Shown here: one piece after another, positions 17,865-28,220 of the stretch
How the letters are laid out: every line of letters starts with the position of its first letter
Numbering within the stretch: the stretch's first letter is position 1
The notes under the pieces: model-generated
The model's database searches: none
Told to the model about the DNA's origin: nothing
The model's input: the letters and a program-made list of their open reading frames with translations, nothing else
Assembly (NCBI GenBank): GCA_945874695.1
Contig: CAMCHP010000004.1
Location: forward strand, 16,263-80,262
DNA length: 64,000 nt
Reading direction: 5' to 3'
Origin: Chryseobacterium gleum
Lineage (GTDB): Bacteria; Bacteroidota; Bacteroidia; Flavobacteriales_D; Sanyastnellaceae
Translations under genes and position numbers: made by a program

Positions 17865-19772
17865 TCACTTTTGTATGATCACCATTTCGTTTTTTCTGCG
17901 ATCGCCTGATTGCATAGAAACCACGTACCAACCGGCGTTTAGACCGCTGATATCAAGGGTTTGCTGGTAATTCCCAACTGCTAATCGGCCGAAACTTTCA
18001 CGGAGTACAACCTTACCTACTTGATCATAGATTTGGACATCTGTGAACGCGGTTTCAGTGAGGGCGTACTTCAAATTAAGTATCGCGTTCGCTGGGTTTG
18101 GGTAGCAGCTAAAATCGAGTTCGCTTTTGGTTTGTTCAAGTACACCAACCACGGGGCCAAAATTCATGCGCACCATTGGCGTGCGAACAAGGTAAAACCA
18201 AGAGTTGGGGTAGAAACGGACCATCGACGTTAAATCAGGCGAATCGCCACTTATAGGGAAGAATACGCTTTCGGGTCCGGCATTTGTGCCCGCAACGACC
18301 AAATAAGCCGAATCTTTATCGAGGGCCACAGGCTGTGGGAAAGGGATTGTCATGACGTTGTTGTCACCCACGTTGTTGTAGGATCCAGCGGTGATGCCGA
18401 ACTCATCAGTTTCAGCGATGGATTGTGCAACAATGCCTTGCCCTGTCACATTCAGCTTGTAGATACGTCCGTAAACCGCTGCAAAAGGGTCGCTGCCTTG
18501 GCCAATTCCAATACTGATCGATTCTACTGCTTGGTTTTCTCGGGTAATTACAAAGAAGTTACCTACTTCGTAGGGCGAGCCGTTGTAAGCTGGGTTGGGA
18601 ACAAATATACCTTCGGTTGACAATCGGTCACGGGCATACACGACATCGCTGACCGCAAAGTCACGAATCACGTGATTGTTATCTGGTGACTGCTCTTCTT
18701 GGGTTTGGCTCACGCGGTAATGCACGGTATACGGAGCTATGTCGCTTCCCAATTGATGGGTAGGTGTTGCGAACGTGTATTGTTGGTCGAAATTGAGACT
18801 CGTAATGTTCGAAGATGCGGAGTGGATGGTGTCTCCTGTAATTTCGTTTCGAAGATCGACCTGCATTTGACAACCCGTTTGTGGGAGTGAGCCAAAGTTC
18901 CATGTATCGGCTTGGAAGTGCAACACTGGCGCCATTTCAGCGGGGTAGAGACTGTACTCCATGTCTTCAAACCCAGTGATGTGGCTTTGATCATCAAAGT
19001 CAAAATCGCCATAGGTAGCCGACTCAACGTACAGGTTGTTCTGGAGGAGCTCGAAGACTTCGATGTCATCGAGCATCCAGAAGTAGTAATTCCCGTCGAA
19101 AACGAAGCGCAAACGCACGTCGCTTTGACCGCCCAATTGCGGGCTCACATTCAAACGGTCGATGCGATTTTTAGGGCTTTCACCGCTATTGAGGGGCACA
19201 TTGTTCACCCAGAGCACTTGCCAATCACCACCAGCCAAGCTGTATTCGATGCGCGTTTCGGCTTGGAAATTTTTACAGTACTGATTGAACCGCAATCCTA
19301 CGCTTTCAAAATCAGTTAAGTCGATTGATGGGGTTGTGAGGCTAGCCACGTGTGGCCCTGGAGCTGGACCAACACCAAAGTTACCACAAGGTCCGAGGTT
19401 GTCATCCCAGTAGTTTGAGTCAAAGATGATAAAACCATTGGAAGCCGTTGCCGACTCAATGGGCGGACCAAATTGGTCACCCGCAGACACACAGCTGCCT
19501 CGGGTACCAGCAACGCTCGATGGATTGGTAGATGGCCCACGGTACTCCCACACGGCTGCTTCAGGATTGCTTTCTTGTGTCCATTCCGCAGGAATACCGT
19601 TGCTAAAATCTTCACTCCAGATTACGAGTTCTCGCACTTGAATTGCTCCATTTTCGGGCCTGGTGCCATTCACGTACATGCCAGGAGCTGGCTGAACTTC
19701 AAAAAGCGATTGAGCGGCAGCAGGAAAAGCGAACGCGCCACCTAGTGCTAGCATAGTAAGTTTTAATCTCAT
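17865..19772 (-). CDS. T9SS cargo with MAM/choice-of-anchor-J-like domain (paralogue 1)
   Basis: A 635-aa protein. The start is taken at ATG 19772 (MRLKLTMLALGGAFAFPAAAQ, a signal peptide), not the in-frame ATG at 19814. The N-terminal 200 residues form a jelly-roll, MAM-like domain: WSEDFSNG start, ASNGFIIFDSNYW, IEYSLAGGDWQVLW and WMLDDIEVFE. A middle beta region with RDFAVSDVVYARDR follows. The C-terminus is a T9SS sorting domain (CYPNPANAILNL, YDQVGKVVL, LNAGWYVVSM, MVIIQK). It is the last of three consecutive genes with the same architecture. Predicted surface adhesin or matrix protein; no catalytic motif. Confidence 0.88.
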   Translation of the reverse strand: MRLKLTMLALGGAFAFPAAAQSLFEVQPAPGMYVNGTRPENGAIQVRELVIWSEDFSNGIPAEWTQESNPEAAVWEYRGPSTNPSSVAGTRGSCVSAGDQFGPPIESATASNGFIIFDSNYWDDNLGPCGNFGVGPAPGPHVASLTTPSIDLTDFESVGLRFNQYCKNFQAETRIEYSLAGGDWQVLWVNNVPLNSGESPKNRIDRLNVSPQLGGQSDVRLRFVFDGNYYFWMLDDIEVFELLQNNLYVESATYGDFDFDDQSHITGFEDMEYSLYPAEMAPVLHFQADTWNFGSLPQTGCQMQVDLRNEITGDTIHSASSNITSLNFDQQYTFATPTHQLGSDIAPYTVHYRVSQTQEEQSPDNNHVIRDFAVSDVVYARDRLSTEGIFVPNPAYNGSPYEVGNFFVITRENQAVESISIGIGQGSDPFAAVYGRIYKLNVTGQGIVAQSIAETDEFGITAGSYNNVGDNNVMTIPFPQPVALDKDSAYLVVAGTNAGPESVFFPISGDSPDLTSMVRFYPNSWFYLVRTPMVRMNFGPVVGVLEQTKSELDFSCYPNPANAILNLKYALTETAFTDVQIYDQVGKVVLRESFGRLAVGNYQQTLDISGLNAGWYVVSMQSGDRRKNEMVIIQK

Positions 19773-19893
19773 AGGGCAAGCATAACTGATTTCACAGCGA
19801 AAGTACAGGTACAAGTATAAACTGTAGTTCTTTTAGATACCTAACCTATCGTCAGATTATTCCTACACTAACTTGTTAATAAACAACAGGTAA

Positions 19894-19923
19894 GAAAAAA
19901 GGGCCAGCAAATGCTGGCCCTTT
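19894..19923 (-). terminator. Rho-independent terminator of the 670-aa T9SS gene
   Basis: AAAGGGCCAGCA and TGCTGGCCCTTT form a perfect 12-bp stem with a very short loop. On the minus strand a run of T follows the stem. Confidence 0.9.
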
Positions 19924-19947
19924 GAAATGGGTTTTGTTTCGCAAAGT

Positions 19948-21960
19948 TTAGTTGCGACCTACCATCATCTTGCGGGTTAGACGAACGCCGTCAACCACCA
20001 TGGTGTAGTAGTACATACCTGCATTCAGCGCAGATACATCAAATACAATGCGGTGTTCACCACCAGCCAATGTACCTAGGTCACGTACTTCAACAATACG
20101 ACCTTGCATATCGTGCAATTCAAAAGTAACGGCCTTAGGCGTTACCAAGTAGAACTCGATATTGGTTGTATTAACGGCAGGGTTTGGTGCGTTTTGACGC
20201 AGATCAATCCCGTTCATGTTTGCCATTTCGTCGATTGCAACACGTGGGCTCGTTACCATACGAACTGCAGGGGTGTATGTTTGCGAAGTAAACCAAACGA
20301 AATCACCTGCACCAGTCTGCTCATATGAGCCTGAACCGTTGTCTGTGTTAAAGTTAGCATTGGCCATGATGGTCAATTCTCCTGGGCTTTCGAAGTCATT
20401 CATTACACCCAAGAAGTAGAATACGCCATCGCTGTTTGCAGTGTTGTTGAACGTTTGCAAGTCGATAGGATCTTCGAATGGGTAGTATGTCAACGTTGCT
20501 CCAGCAGCATTTGCAGGAACATACTCTTCGGTTACTTGGTAGAAGGTTTCTTCGAAATTGGCTTCGTTCAAAGCAACACCATCGAGCGTGTAAAGGCGAA
20601 TTTGCATTTCCGTTTCAACATCAGAGTTTGGACCGAAAGCAATGAGTGCGCCATAGGCCGTGGTTCCTTCATTCGGTGCGATGAAGAAGTTCCCATGACC
20701 GGTTGGATCAAACAAACCCGCTACATCGCCTTCACGTGGACGAAGTTCAAGGTTCCAGCCTCCGAGGTCTTTCGCGTACTCGTCATCAGTGTATACGATG
20801 AGGGTTTCAATGACGTTATTGTCTGGGTTATCTTCATCGATTTCAGCACCGATGGTCGCACGGAGGGTGTAAGTACCTGTCGCAGTTGGCGTCCATCCGG
20901 TTGCCAAGTACAAGGTATCTTGCGCATTTGCCGGACAAACAGGGCTATTGGCTGCTGAAACTGCTGTGAATGCGTCAGAAGTGGTCGTATTAAGTACAGT
21001 ACCGTTATCATCAAGGATCTCGAAAGTCACGATCGTGTTCTCGATATCGAGGTTGCCCGTATTGCGGTAGATCAAACCAGCGATCATACCACCTTGATCT
21101 CCAGGAACCGCTTGATCAAGCGGAATGCGTGTGAACTCGAGCAAGTTTGCGAGGTCATTGGTGGCTGCTTGCACCGCAGAAAGGTCGCTCAGGATTGGAT
21201 TCTCGTAAACTGACACGTCATCGATACCCCAGAAATAGTGTGAGTAACCGTTACCAGTCTCAGGCGCTTGTTTGTAGGCGAAACGGATGCGAACATCAGC
21301 TTGGCCTGCAGCAGCACATGAAACGTCTACAGAGGTATTCAATGGGTTTGCAGACAAGGTGTTTGCAGACTCAATGAAGTTACCTTTCGCTTCGAAGGTC
21401 GTCCAAGTTGTACCGCCATCATTTGACACCTCCAAGAAAACTGGAGCAAATGGGAAGCAGCAGTAACGAAAGTACTGTTGCCATTCAACGATAACGCTGC
21501 TCATGGTCGACATGTCGATTGAAGGAGAGGTAATCCATCCTTCAACGTCAGAAACACCATCAGCAATCGGTGTATTGAAAAGGTCGCAATCAAAGATCAC
21601 CCAGCCGTTAGCAGCTGTGTTTGAATTGAGACCAGCAATTGTACTTGAGAACTCACCAGCGGGGCTGTTAGCATCAGCGACCATCCAAATAGAGCCGCCT
21701 CCTGTGTCTTCAACAGACCAACCGCCGTAACCATTGTTTCCGTCGAAGCCATTCGCGAAATCTTCATAAAAAACGCTTTCACCGCCACCACGGGTAGGGT
21801 TTGTTGCGTTCATTTCCTGACCCATGCGAAGTGACGCCTCATTTTCTTCAGCTGTAGCTGCAGAATACATTGCGTTAAAATCGTGTTGATCAGAAAGGCG
21901 TTGTGCGTTTACTGCTGTTGCGAGCATAACCGCAACGGCTAAAATGTAAATTTTCCTCAT
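19948..21960 (-). CDS. T9SS cargo with MAM/choice-of-anchor-J-like domain (paralogue 2)
   Basis: A 670-aa protein with signal peptide MRKIYILAVAVMLATAVNAQ. The MAM-like jelly roll begins at VFYEDFANGFDG and includes AANGWVIFDCDLF, VFLEVSNDGGTTW and YFWGIDDVSVYE. A CARDB-like beta region with paired ILDDNGTVL and DEDNPDNNVIET motifs follows, typical of repeats in Bacteroidota surface proteins. The C-terminal sorting domain is clear (DLRQNAPNPAVNTT, HDMQGRIV, LNAGMYYYTMV, KMMVGRN). It has the same domain order as both flanking genes and probably arose by tandem duplication. It has its own terminator, so the three copies may be transcribed separately. The partner it binds is unknown. Confidence 0.9.
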   Translation of the reverse strand: MRKIYILAVAVMLATAVNAQRLSDQHDFNAMYSAATAEENEASLRMGQEMNATNPTRGGGESVFYEDFANGFDGNNGYGGWSVEDTGGGSIWMVADANSPAGEFSSTIAGLNSNTAANGWVIFDCDLFNTPIADGVSDVEGWITSPSIDMSTMSSVIVEWQQYFRYCCFPFAPVFLEVSNDGGTTWTTFEAKGNFIESANTLSANPLNTSVDVSCAAAGQADVRIRFAYKQAPETGNGYSHYFWGIDDVSVYENPILSDLSAVQAATNDLANLLEFTRIPLDQAVPGDQGGMIAGLIYRNTGNLDIENTIVTFEILDDNGTVLNTTTSDAFTAVSAANSPVCPANAQDTLYLATGWTPTATGTYTLRATIGAEIDEDNPDNNVIETLIVYTDDEYAKDLGGWNLELRPREGDVAGLFDPTGHGNFFIAPNEGTTAYGALIAFGPNSDVETEMQIRLYTLDGVALNEANFEETFYQVTEEYVPANAAGATLTYYPFEDPIDLQTFNNTANSDGVFYFLGVMNDFESPGELTIMANANFNTDNGSGSYEQTGAGDFVWFTSQTYTPAVRMVTSPRVAIDEMANMNGIDLRQNAPNPAVNTTNIEFYLVTPKAVTFELHDMQGRIVEVRDLGTLAGGEHRIVFDVSALNAGMYYYTMVVDGVRLTRKMMVGRN

Positions 21961-22024
21961 GTCTGATTGTTTTTAGAAACGGGAAATTACAGAAAACCTC
22001 AATGCGCACAACATTTATAGAATG

Positions 22025-22047
22025 AAAAAAGGCTCCAAATTGGAGCC
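22025..22047 (-). terminator. Rho-independent terminator of the 639-aa T9SS gene
   Basis: GGCTCC and GGAGCC flank a 5-nt loop. On the minus strand the stem is followed by six T; on the plus strand a T run also follows, so it could act in both directions. Confidence 0.85.
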
Positions 22048-22072
22048 CTTTTTCTTGTATTCTTTCAATCCC

Positions 22073-23992
22073 TTACTTGATGATCATCTTGCGTGTTGCA
22101 CGCTCTTGACCAACAGTGAGTGTGTAAGTGTACATGCCTGAAGCAAGGTCAGCGATGTTCAAGTCGAACTGGTGCTCACCAGCTACTTGACGGCCAAGGT
22201 CTTGCATGATCACACGCTTACCTGTGAAATCCATTACCTCGAAAGAAACCGCATCAGCAGCGTTGAGGTTGTAACGGATGCGGGTAGTTCCTGTAGCAGG
22301 GTTTGGAACGTTCTGCAACAATGAGAAGTTGGTTGAAGCCACTTCTTGGATGTTGTTTGGCGTGTTAGCAGTTGCCGGGTCAAGGTTGAAACGAACCATT
22401 GCAGTGCTACCTGTGAAGTACCAATCGAAACCAGCAGTTCCGAAATCACCGTATACGAAGCAGGTTTGATCTGGAGCGTCTTTCGAACGACCAACGCGCA
22501 CACCTGAACCACCGAAAGATTCTACTGCCGCAAGGAATCCATCACCTGCAGTTACATCAATTGGATCCTCCAAACGGAAGGTGTACCAAGTGATGTTACC
22601 GTCAACAGGGTTAGTGTTGATGAATTCTGGGTTCAACTCAAGTTCTTCAGACGAAACTACGATATCGAGGTTTTCGAAATCAAGTACGTGAGCCACTACC
22701 GGAGCCTCAGCCTCGCCAGCTACGAAAGCCACGTCGATACCATAAATGGTAGCGTCGCCAAAGAACTGGAAAGCATTCGCAACCTGGAATTCACCTGTAT
22801 ACGTGCTTGCTGGGAAGAAGTTCTCATAAACTGAGTTGTCACGACCATAGCTGAACTCGGTAATTTCGAATGACGTTAGGCCTGTGTTGTCATCAATGTT
22901 CTCGTCAGCCGCATCTTGCGTTACGGTGATCGCAACTTCGTACATGCCTTCTACTGCTGGGGGAGTGTAGCCAACAGCACGCGCAGTGTCAATTGAAGCG
23001 TAAGGAACGTTAATTGGAGTTGCAGTCATCGTTGCATCTTCGCCGTTCACGGTAGCAGTCAACGTTACGTTTGCTGCCTCGTTGATACCAAGGTTACGAA
23101 CGCGCGCAGCCATTTGAAGTTCGGTCAACTGTGACGTTGGCCATACACCGTACTCGTACATACCTGTGCCTTCAATGTCGGTATAAGTTACGTAGCTCTC
23201 CACAGCGATATCGTTGTCTGGGGTGTCGAACAGCTCAACATCGTCAACCATCCAGGCGTAGCCCCAAGTTCCTTTCCAACGGAAACGAATCCAAACTTGC
23301 TCTTGACCACCTGCAGCTGAAGTGATGTCAAAAACCATTACTGTTGGGTTCTGAACTGGATCTTGCGTTTCCATGTCTGGGAACAACTCCCAACGCGCTT
23401 GCACCATACCGTCACCGTCGCCGAAATCAACCATACCTTCGCTTACTTCGAAAGTGGTCAAAGAAGGCCAGTTTACACCGTCGCGAGAAACTTCAACAAG
23501 GCAGTATTCGTTGCCGTCGCTGTTTCCGTTGTCCCACATTCGGTAGAATGTTTCAAACTTAATTGAAACGAAGGGGTGAGCAGAACAGTCAATGGGTTGA
23601 GCTGATTGGAACCAGTTGTTCTCAATTCCTGAACCGCCTTCTTCACCACCGAACTCATCAGAGTCAACCATCATAAAGCCGTTTGAAGCAGTAGTTGACG
23701 CAATGCCATCAATAGCAGCAGGACCAGTCGGCACAGCTGTACCACAAACAAAATCAAGGCCTTCTACGAACTGGGTAAAACCCGCGTTGTTCGCGTTGTC
23801 AATGGTCCAGTCAGCGCAGTTGCTGAAGTCATTGGTGTAGAAAACCGCACGGTTTCCTGCGTTGTAAGCTTCTCCGTCATTGGCACGGAGGGTTTGAGCT
23901 GCACGAGAAGCAGCAGCGGGCTGATGAGCTTGCTGGGCGATAGCGCCTGAAGCAACGAGCACCGCAAAAAAGAGCATGTAGATCTTCTTCAT
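22073..23992 (-). CDS. T9SS cargo with MAM/choice-of-anchor-J-like domain (paralogue 3)
   Basis: A 639-aa protein. The start is placed at ATG 23992 (MKKIYMLFFAVLVASGAIAQ signal peptide); an in-frame ATG at 24049 lies upstream of a TATATTTG promoter element and is unlikely. The N-terminal jelly roll includes VFYTNDFSNCADW, ASNGFMMVDSDEF, CLVEVSRDGVNW and AWMVDDVELFD. A beta region similar to paralogue 1 (ITEFSYGRDNSVYE) follows. The T9SS sorting domain ends MYTYTLTVGQ and KMIIK. Acidic and low in Cys, as expected for a surface-exposed protein. It is the first of the three-gene tandem set and follows gcvP by a short gap. Confidence 0.9.
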   Translation of the reverse strand: MKKIYMLFFAVLVASGAIAQQAHQPAAASRAAQTLRANDGEAYNAGNRAVFYTNDFSNCADWTIDNANNAGFTQFVEGLDFVCGTAVPTGPAAIDGIASTTASNGFMMVDSDEFGGEEGGSGIENNWFQSAQPIDCSAHPFVSIKFETFYRMWDNGNSDGNEYCLVEVSRDGVNWPSLTTFEVSEGMVDFGDGDGMVQARWELFPDMETQDPVQNPTVMVFDITSAAGGQEQVWIRFRWKGTWGYAWMVDDVELFDTPDNDIAVESYVTYTDIEGTGMYEYGVWPTSQLTELQMAARVRNLGINEAANVTLTATVNGEDATMTATPINVPYASIDTARAVGYTPPAVEGMYEVAITVTQDAADENIDDNTGLTSFEITEFSYGRDNSVYENFFPASTYTGEFQVANAFQFFGDATIYGIDVAFVAGEAEAPVVAHVLDFENLDIVVSSEELELNPEFINTNPVDGNITWYTFRLEDPIDVTAGDGFLAAVESFGGSGVRVGRSKDAPDQTCFVYGDFGTAGFDWYFTGSTAMVRFNLDPATANTPNNIQEVASTNFSLLQNVPNPATGTTRIRYNLNAADAVSFEVMDFTGKRVIMQDLGRQVAGEHQFDLNIADLASGMYTYTLTVGQERATRKMIIK

Positions 23993-24037
23993 AGTGAATG
24001 ATTTAAATTTTTCGTGAATTGAATGAATCAAGCGACG

Positions 24038-24045
24038 CAAATATA
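24038..24045 (-). promoter_or_regulatory. -7 element of the 639-aa T9SS gene (TATATTTG)
   Basis: A perfect TAnnTTTG on the minus strand, about 45 nt before ATG 23992. It argues for the signal-peptide start over the more upstream ATG. Confidence 0.65.
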
Positions 24046-24108
24046 GCAATCTTTATAACTACACTAAAAATCGCTTTTTCCCTACCGGGGTGTGAATAAG
24101 TATGAAAC

Positions 24109-26970
24109 TCAATTTGAGGTCTCCATCATGTAGCTTTCCATCGGTGGACACGTGCAAACGAGGTTACGATCGCCCGCAGCGTTATCAACACGTGAAACGC
24201 TGACCCAGAATTTAGCTTGGCGAATGTACGGCAGCGGATACGCTGCTTTTTCACGCGTGTAGGCATGTGGCCAAATGCTGCTTACCAATTCATCAGCTGT
24301 GTGTGGTGCCATCTTCAACACATTATCTTCTGCATCTACCTTGCCATCAATTACCTCTTGAATTTCGCGACGAATTGAGAGCATAGCTTCACAAAAACGA
24401 TCGAGTTCTTGCACGCTTTCACTTTCGGTTGGCTCAATCATGAGCGTACCTGCAACAGGGAATGACACTGTTGGCGCGTGAAACCCATAGTCCATGAGAC
24501 GCTTCGCGATATCGGTTACTTCAACGCCGGCTTTCTTAAACTCACGGCACTCGAGAATCATCTCGTGGGCCACGGTTCCCGTTTTGCCCTTATAAAGTAC
24601 ATCATAGGCGCCTTCTAAGCGGGCGCGTATGTAGTTGGCATTCAAAATGGCATACCGCGTGCTGTCTGTTAATCCCTGAGCACCTAGCATCTTAATGTAC
24701 CCGTAAGAAATCAACAAAATCAAAGCGCTACCAAAGGGTGCTGATGAAACCGCGCCGATGGCCTGTTCGCCTCCCGTCTTAATAACCGGGTTACCTGGCA
24801 AGAACGGTGCTAAATGTGCTGCGACGCCAATTGGTCCCATGCCAGGACCACCACCCCCGTGCGGAATTGCAAAGGTCTTGTGCAAGTTCAAGTGACATAC
24901 GTCTGCCCCGATGTTGCCCGGATTAGTCAAACCAACTTGCGCATTCATGTTTGCGCCGTCCATATACACTTGTCCACCGTGGCTGTGAATGATGGCATTG
25001 ATTTCTACAATGGCCTCTTCAAACACGCCATGGGTTGACGGATAGGTCACCATCAACGCGCCCAAACGGTCGCTGTACTGTTCTGCTTTTGCACGCAAAT
25101 CTGCAACATCAACGTTGCCATCATCGTCGCACGCCACCACAACCACTTGCATACCTGCCATCACTGCGCTTGCCGGGTTTGTTCCGTGCGCTGATGAAGG
25201 AATAAGGCAAATGTCACGGTGGTGATCGCCACGCGCATCGTGGTAGGCGCGAATCACAAGCAAACCAGCATACTCCCCAGAGGCGCCCGAATTCGGCTGC
25301 AAGCTAACCGCTGCAAAGCCCGTTGCCTCGGCAAGATCGCGACCGAGGTCAGCCAACAACTCCTGATATCCCTTGGTTTGTTCAGCTGGACTAAACGGGT
25401 GCATTTCAGCCCACTCGGGCCAAGTAATTGGCAACAATTCAGCTGCTGCATTCAACTTCATTGTGCATGATCCCAATGGAATCATCGCATGCGTCAACGA
25501 CAAATCTTTATTCTCGAGGCGCTTGAGGTAGCGCATCATTTCAGTTTCAGAGTGGAAGGTATTAAAAATCGGGTGTGTCAAGAAAGCCGATGTACGATCA
25601 AGTTTGCCTACGTTTCCTTGTTGGCCTTTGATATCTGCAACCGCATTCTGCACGCCGAATACAGCCAACAACCGCGCAATTGAGCCGGCATCGTCTACCT
25701 CACTCATTGAAATACCCACATGGGCACCATCTGCATAGTAGCGCAAGTTGATTTTCGCAGCTGTTGCTGCTGCCCGTATTTGTTCTGTTTTGGCACCTGT
25801 TTCTACACACAATGTGTCAAAAAAGAAAGCATTCTTTTGTGCAAAACCAGCTGATTTGAGCGCTGCTTCAACCGCGCGTGCTTTGCGGTGAATATTCGCA
25901 CTGATCGCACGAATACCCGATGCACCGTGATATACCGCATACATTGAAGCCATTACAGCCAGCAAAGCCTGGGCCGTGCAAATGTTGCTCGTTGCTTTGT
26001 CACGACGAATGTGCTGCTCACGCGTTTGCAAAGCCATGCGCAAGCCCATGCCTCCACGGCGATCTTCAGACACACCAATGATGCGACCTGGAATGTGGCG
26101 CTTAAATTTATCGGTTGTAGCAAAGAACGCCGCATGCGGGCCGCCAAAGCCCATTGGTACACCGAACCGTTGTGAGTTACCGAGCACCACATCGGCGCCC
26201 CACTCTCCCGGAGGTGTGATCAAAGCCAGTGCTGCCAAATCACTGGCAACCGCAACTTGAATATCTTTTTCACCAGCCGCAGCAGTTAAACCGCTGTAAT
26301 CTTGAACTGCACCAACACCGTCAGGATATTGGATCAAGCAAGCAAATACATCGTCGGCCATGTCAAATGCGCGCCAAGGCTTCACATCCACCACGATATT
26401 GAGGTGGTGTGCACGCATTTTCACTACGTCAATGGTTTGCGGATAGAGGTTTTCATCAACCAACAATCGCATCGCATTGCCCTTAACCTTATCGCGTGAA
26501 CGGTTGTAGAAGAACATAAGCATCGCTTCCGCTGCAGCCGTTCCCTCATCGAGGAGTGAGGCGTTTGCAATCGGCAAACCGGTCAGGTCGCTGACCATGG
26601 TTTGGTAGTTGAGCAATGCCTCTAGACGGCCTTGCGCAATCTCAGCTTGATAGGGCGTGTAAGCCGTGTACCAACCCGGATTTTCAAGTACATTCCGCTG
26701 AATAACAGGCGGCGTTACGGTAGGGAAATATCCCATACCTATATAATTCGTGAACAGGTCATTTTTCGCAGCCAACTTGCGCAAGTGCGTCAAATAGGCG
26801 CGCTCCGTCATGGGCTCATCCATGCGAAGTTCGCGCTTCAAACGAATGTTTGCGGGGATGGTTTTGTCGATCAACTCATCGAGTGACGCAACGCCAACCG
26901 TCTTGAGCATGTGTTCTTCTTCGTGCTTACGTGGGCCGATGTGGCGGGCTGCAAATGATCCTGTTTCCAT
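24109..26970 (-). CDS. gcvP: Glycine dehydrogenase (aminomethyl-transferring), P protein
   Basis: A 953-aa single-chain P protein of the glycine cleavage system. It decarboxylates glycine on PLP and passes the aminomethyl group to lipoyl GcvH. The PLP lysine is Lys698 in [16 protein letters not shown]. The N-terminal half begins [17 protein letters not shown], a classic start, and the second half contains [17 protein letters not shown]. Full family length, no frameshift. A TATATTTG element lies 26 nt upstream of the ATG. No gcvT or gcvH is nearby, so the system is dispersed. The divergent gene is an unknown membrane protein. Confidence 0.97.
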   Translation of the reverse strand: METGSFAARHIGPRKHEEEHMLKTVGVASLDELIDKTIPANIRLKRELRMDEPMTERAYLTHLRKLAAKNDLFTNYIGMGYFPTVTPPVIQRNVLENPGWYTAYTPYQAEIAQGRLEALLNYQTMVSDLTGLPIANASLLDEGTAAAEAMLMFFYNRSRDKVKGNAMRLLVDENLYPQTIDVVKMRAHHLNIVVDVKPWRAFDMADDVFACLIQYPDGVGAVQDYSGLTAAAGEKDIQVAVASDLAALALITPPGEWGADVVLGNSQRFGVPMGFGGPHAAFFATTDKFKRHIPGRIIGVSEDRRGGMGLRMALQTREQHIRRDKATSNICTAQALLAVMASMYAVYHGASGIRAISANIHRKARAVEAALKSAGFAQKNAFFFDTLCVETGAKTEQIRAAATAAKINLRYYADGAHVGISMSEVDDAGSIARLLAVFGVQNAVADIKGQQGNVGKLDRTSAFLTHPIFNTFHSETEMMRYLKRLENKDLSLTHAMIPLGSCTMKLNAAAELLPITWPEWAEMHPFSPAEQTKGYQELLADLGRDLAEATGFAAVSLQPNSGASGEYAGLLVIRAYHDARGDHHRDICLIPSSAHGTNPASAVMAGMQVVVVACDDDGNVDVADLRAKAEQYSDRLGALMVTYPSTHGVFEEAIVEINAIIHSHGGQVYMDGANMNAQVGLTNPGNIGADVCHLNLHKTFAIPHGGGGPGMGPIGVAAHLAPFLPGNPVIKTGGEQAIGAVSSAPFGSALILLISYGYIKMLGAQGLTDSTRYAILNANYIRARLEGAYDVLYKGKTGTVAHEMILECREFKKAGVEVTDIAKRLMDYGFHAPTVSFPVAGTLMIEPTESESVQELDRFCEAMLSIRREIQEVIDGKVDAEDNVLKMAPHTADELVSSIWPHAYTREKAAYPLPYIRQAKFWVSVSRVDNAAGDRNLVCTCPPMESYMMETSN

Positions 26971-26996
26971 AATGATGTCATTGATTCATTGGGCTG

Positions 26997-27004
26997 CAAA
27001 TATA
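26997..27004 (-). promoter_or_regulatory. -7 element of gcvP (TATATTTG)
   Basis: A perfect TAnnTTTG on the minus strand, 26 nt before the ATG, within the divergent intergenic region shared with the gene at 27152. Confidence 0.65.
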
Positions 27005-27128
27005 CTTCTCCGCGACTGTTTTTACACACCTTCAAACGTGATGTTCATCACATCTCTGAACAGCTTCTTAACAGTGGGTTCTTCGCGAAAGAACAGGCGA
27101 AGGCCTGTGGTGTTTCGCTTGCCCTTGT

Positions 27129-27136
27129 TACCTTTG
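27129..27136 (+). promoter_or_regulatory. -7 element of the gene at 27152 (TACCTTTG)
   Basis: A perfect TAnnTTTG on the plus strand, 15 nt before ATG 27152. It shows that the long open frame upstream of this ATG is not the real N-terminus. Confidence 0.6.
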
Positions 27137-27151
27137 ACCAAACCCAGAACC

Positions 27152-28204
27152 ATGCGTTTCCTGATCCTTGTTTTGCCGTTTGTGCTTCTGACCCACTTCC
27201 TCATCGCACAACATCCGTGGATGATACCGGTTGGCAACGCCACCGATGACATGTTATATACCCTGCGCATCCAACCGGGCGACAGTGTATGTGTTGAACT
27301 GCAGCAACCCGAGGCTGACCTGTTGGCCGACAGCATCCAACAAGTACTCGTCGAGCTTTTCGCCTTTCAAATCGAGCAACGCAAGGCTGGAGTCATTGCC
27401 GACCCCTTTTGCACAAAAACGCAGCAACCGACTGCACGCCTGCGCACCGGCATTGCCCCGTCTGCCAATGCCCAATTCAAAATTAGCACCGAAGCCCAAA
27501 ACCTCACCACCCCTGCAACATGGTCAGCCGTCTTCTTCTTGCCTGAGGTTGATCAATTGCCTTGGGTGACTGACAGCATTGATGTCTTCAACCAAGTGTT
27601 TTTTGAACTCCCTGCGCTGCCTGCAGAGGTGAGTGTACTGCGTATGTCAGGTCACACGATCAATGGAAAACTGCTCACGACAACAGGTAGCGACTTGGTG
27701 CTTGCGGTTGCCCGAAAACGACAGTCGCTTTTTGCCAAAAACAAAACCCGTTTGAAAGAGGTCTCGATCCATAAATCAGAAATCTTCTCAGTTACTTTTG
27801 CTGAAGGTGAATGGGTTCTTTACGCGCCTGACGCCATTGTCGGCGACGATTTAACCACCGACGAAATGCGCATTTACATTGCAGGCGAACAAGATGCACG
27901 TGCCAACTACAAGCCACGACTCACCACCCTCGTGGGCACCGTTGTCGCAGGTGGTGTAGCGTTTATAGCTTCAGGAGGTTTGATTCTCACCATGGTTACA
28001 CCGCTTGCCTATGCCGGCCTGCAGTTTGCGCCTGTGATGCGCATTCAAGAGCAGGCCATTACAAATCCCCAGCACCGCTTCAACGAAGTCTACGCTTTAG
28101 GTTATGAACGCGTGGCGCGCTCGCGCAAGGTTCTCGGAGGGCTCAAAGGCGGTGTCGCCGGCATGGTCATCGGCGCTGCCGCTTATTACATTTTCGTCCA
28201 TTAA
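27152..28204 (+). CDS. Membrane-associated protein of unknown function
   Basis: A 350-aa protein from ATG 27152, which gives a signal peptide or anchor (MRFLILVLPFVLLTHFLIAQ). The frame is open further upstream, but that part is antisense to gcvP and precedes the promoter element. The middle contains an SVLRMSGHTINGKLLTT segment and IHKSEIFSVTFAEGEW, a pattern like small beta domains in other Bacteroidota proteins. The last 100 residues hold two hydrophobic, Gly-rich hairpins (VGTVVAGGVAFIASGG and GGLKGGVAGMVIGAAAYY), probably membrane-embedded. I do not recognise a family. The UbiA-like gene starts 16 bp later, so the two probably form an operon. Confidence 0.75.
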   Translation: MRFLILVLPFVLLTHFLIAQHPWMIPVGNATDDMLYTLRIQPGDSVCVELQQPEADLLADSIQQVLVELFAFQIEQRKAGVIADPFCTKTQQPTARLRTGIAPSANAQFKISTEAQNLTTPATWSAVFFLPEVDQLPWVTDSIDVFNQVFFELPALPAEVSVLRMSGHTINGKLLTTTGSDLVLAVARKRQSLFAKNKTRLKEVSIHKSEIFSVTFAEGEWVLYAPDAIVGDDLTTDEMRIYIAGEQDARANYKPRLTTLVGTVVAGGVAFIASGGLILTMVTPLAYAGLQFAPVMRIQEQAITNPQHRFNEVYALGYERVARSRKVLGGLKGGVAGMVIGAAAYYIFVH

Positions 28205-28220
28205 ATTGCTTGCCGAGCGC

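Noticed and set aside
26810..27151. Upstream extension of the membrane gene at 27152
   Set aside because: It is antisense to gcvP and precedes the TACCTTTG element; the signal-peptide ATG is the better start.
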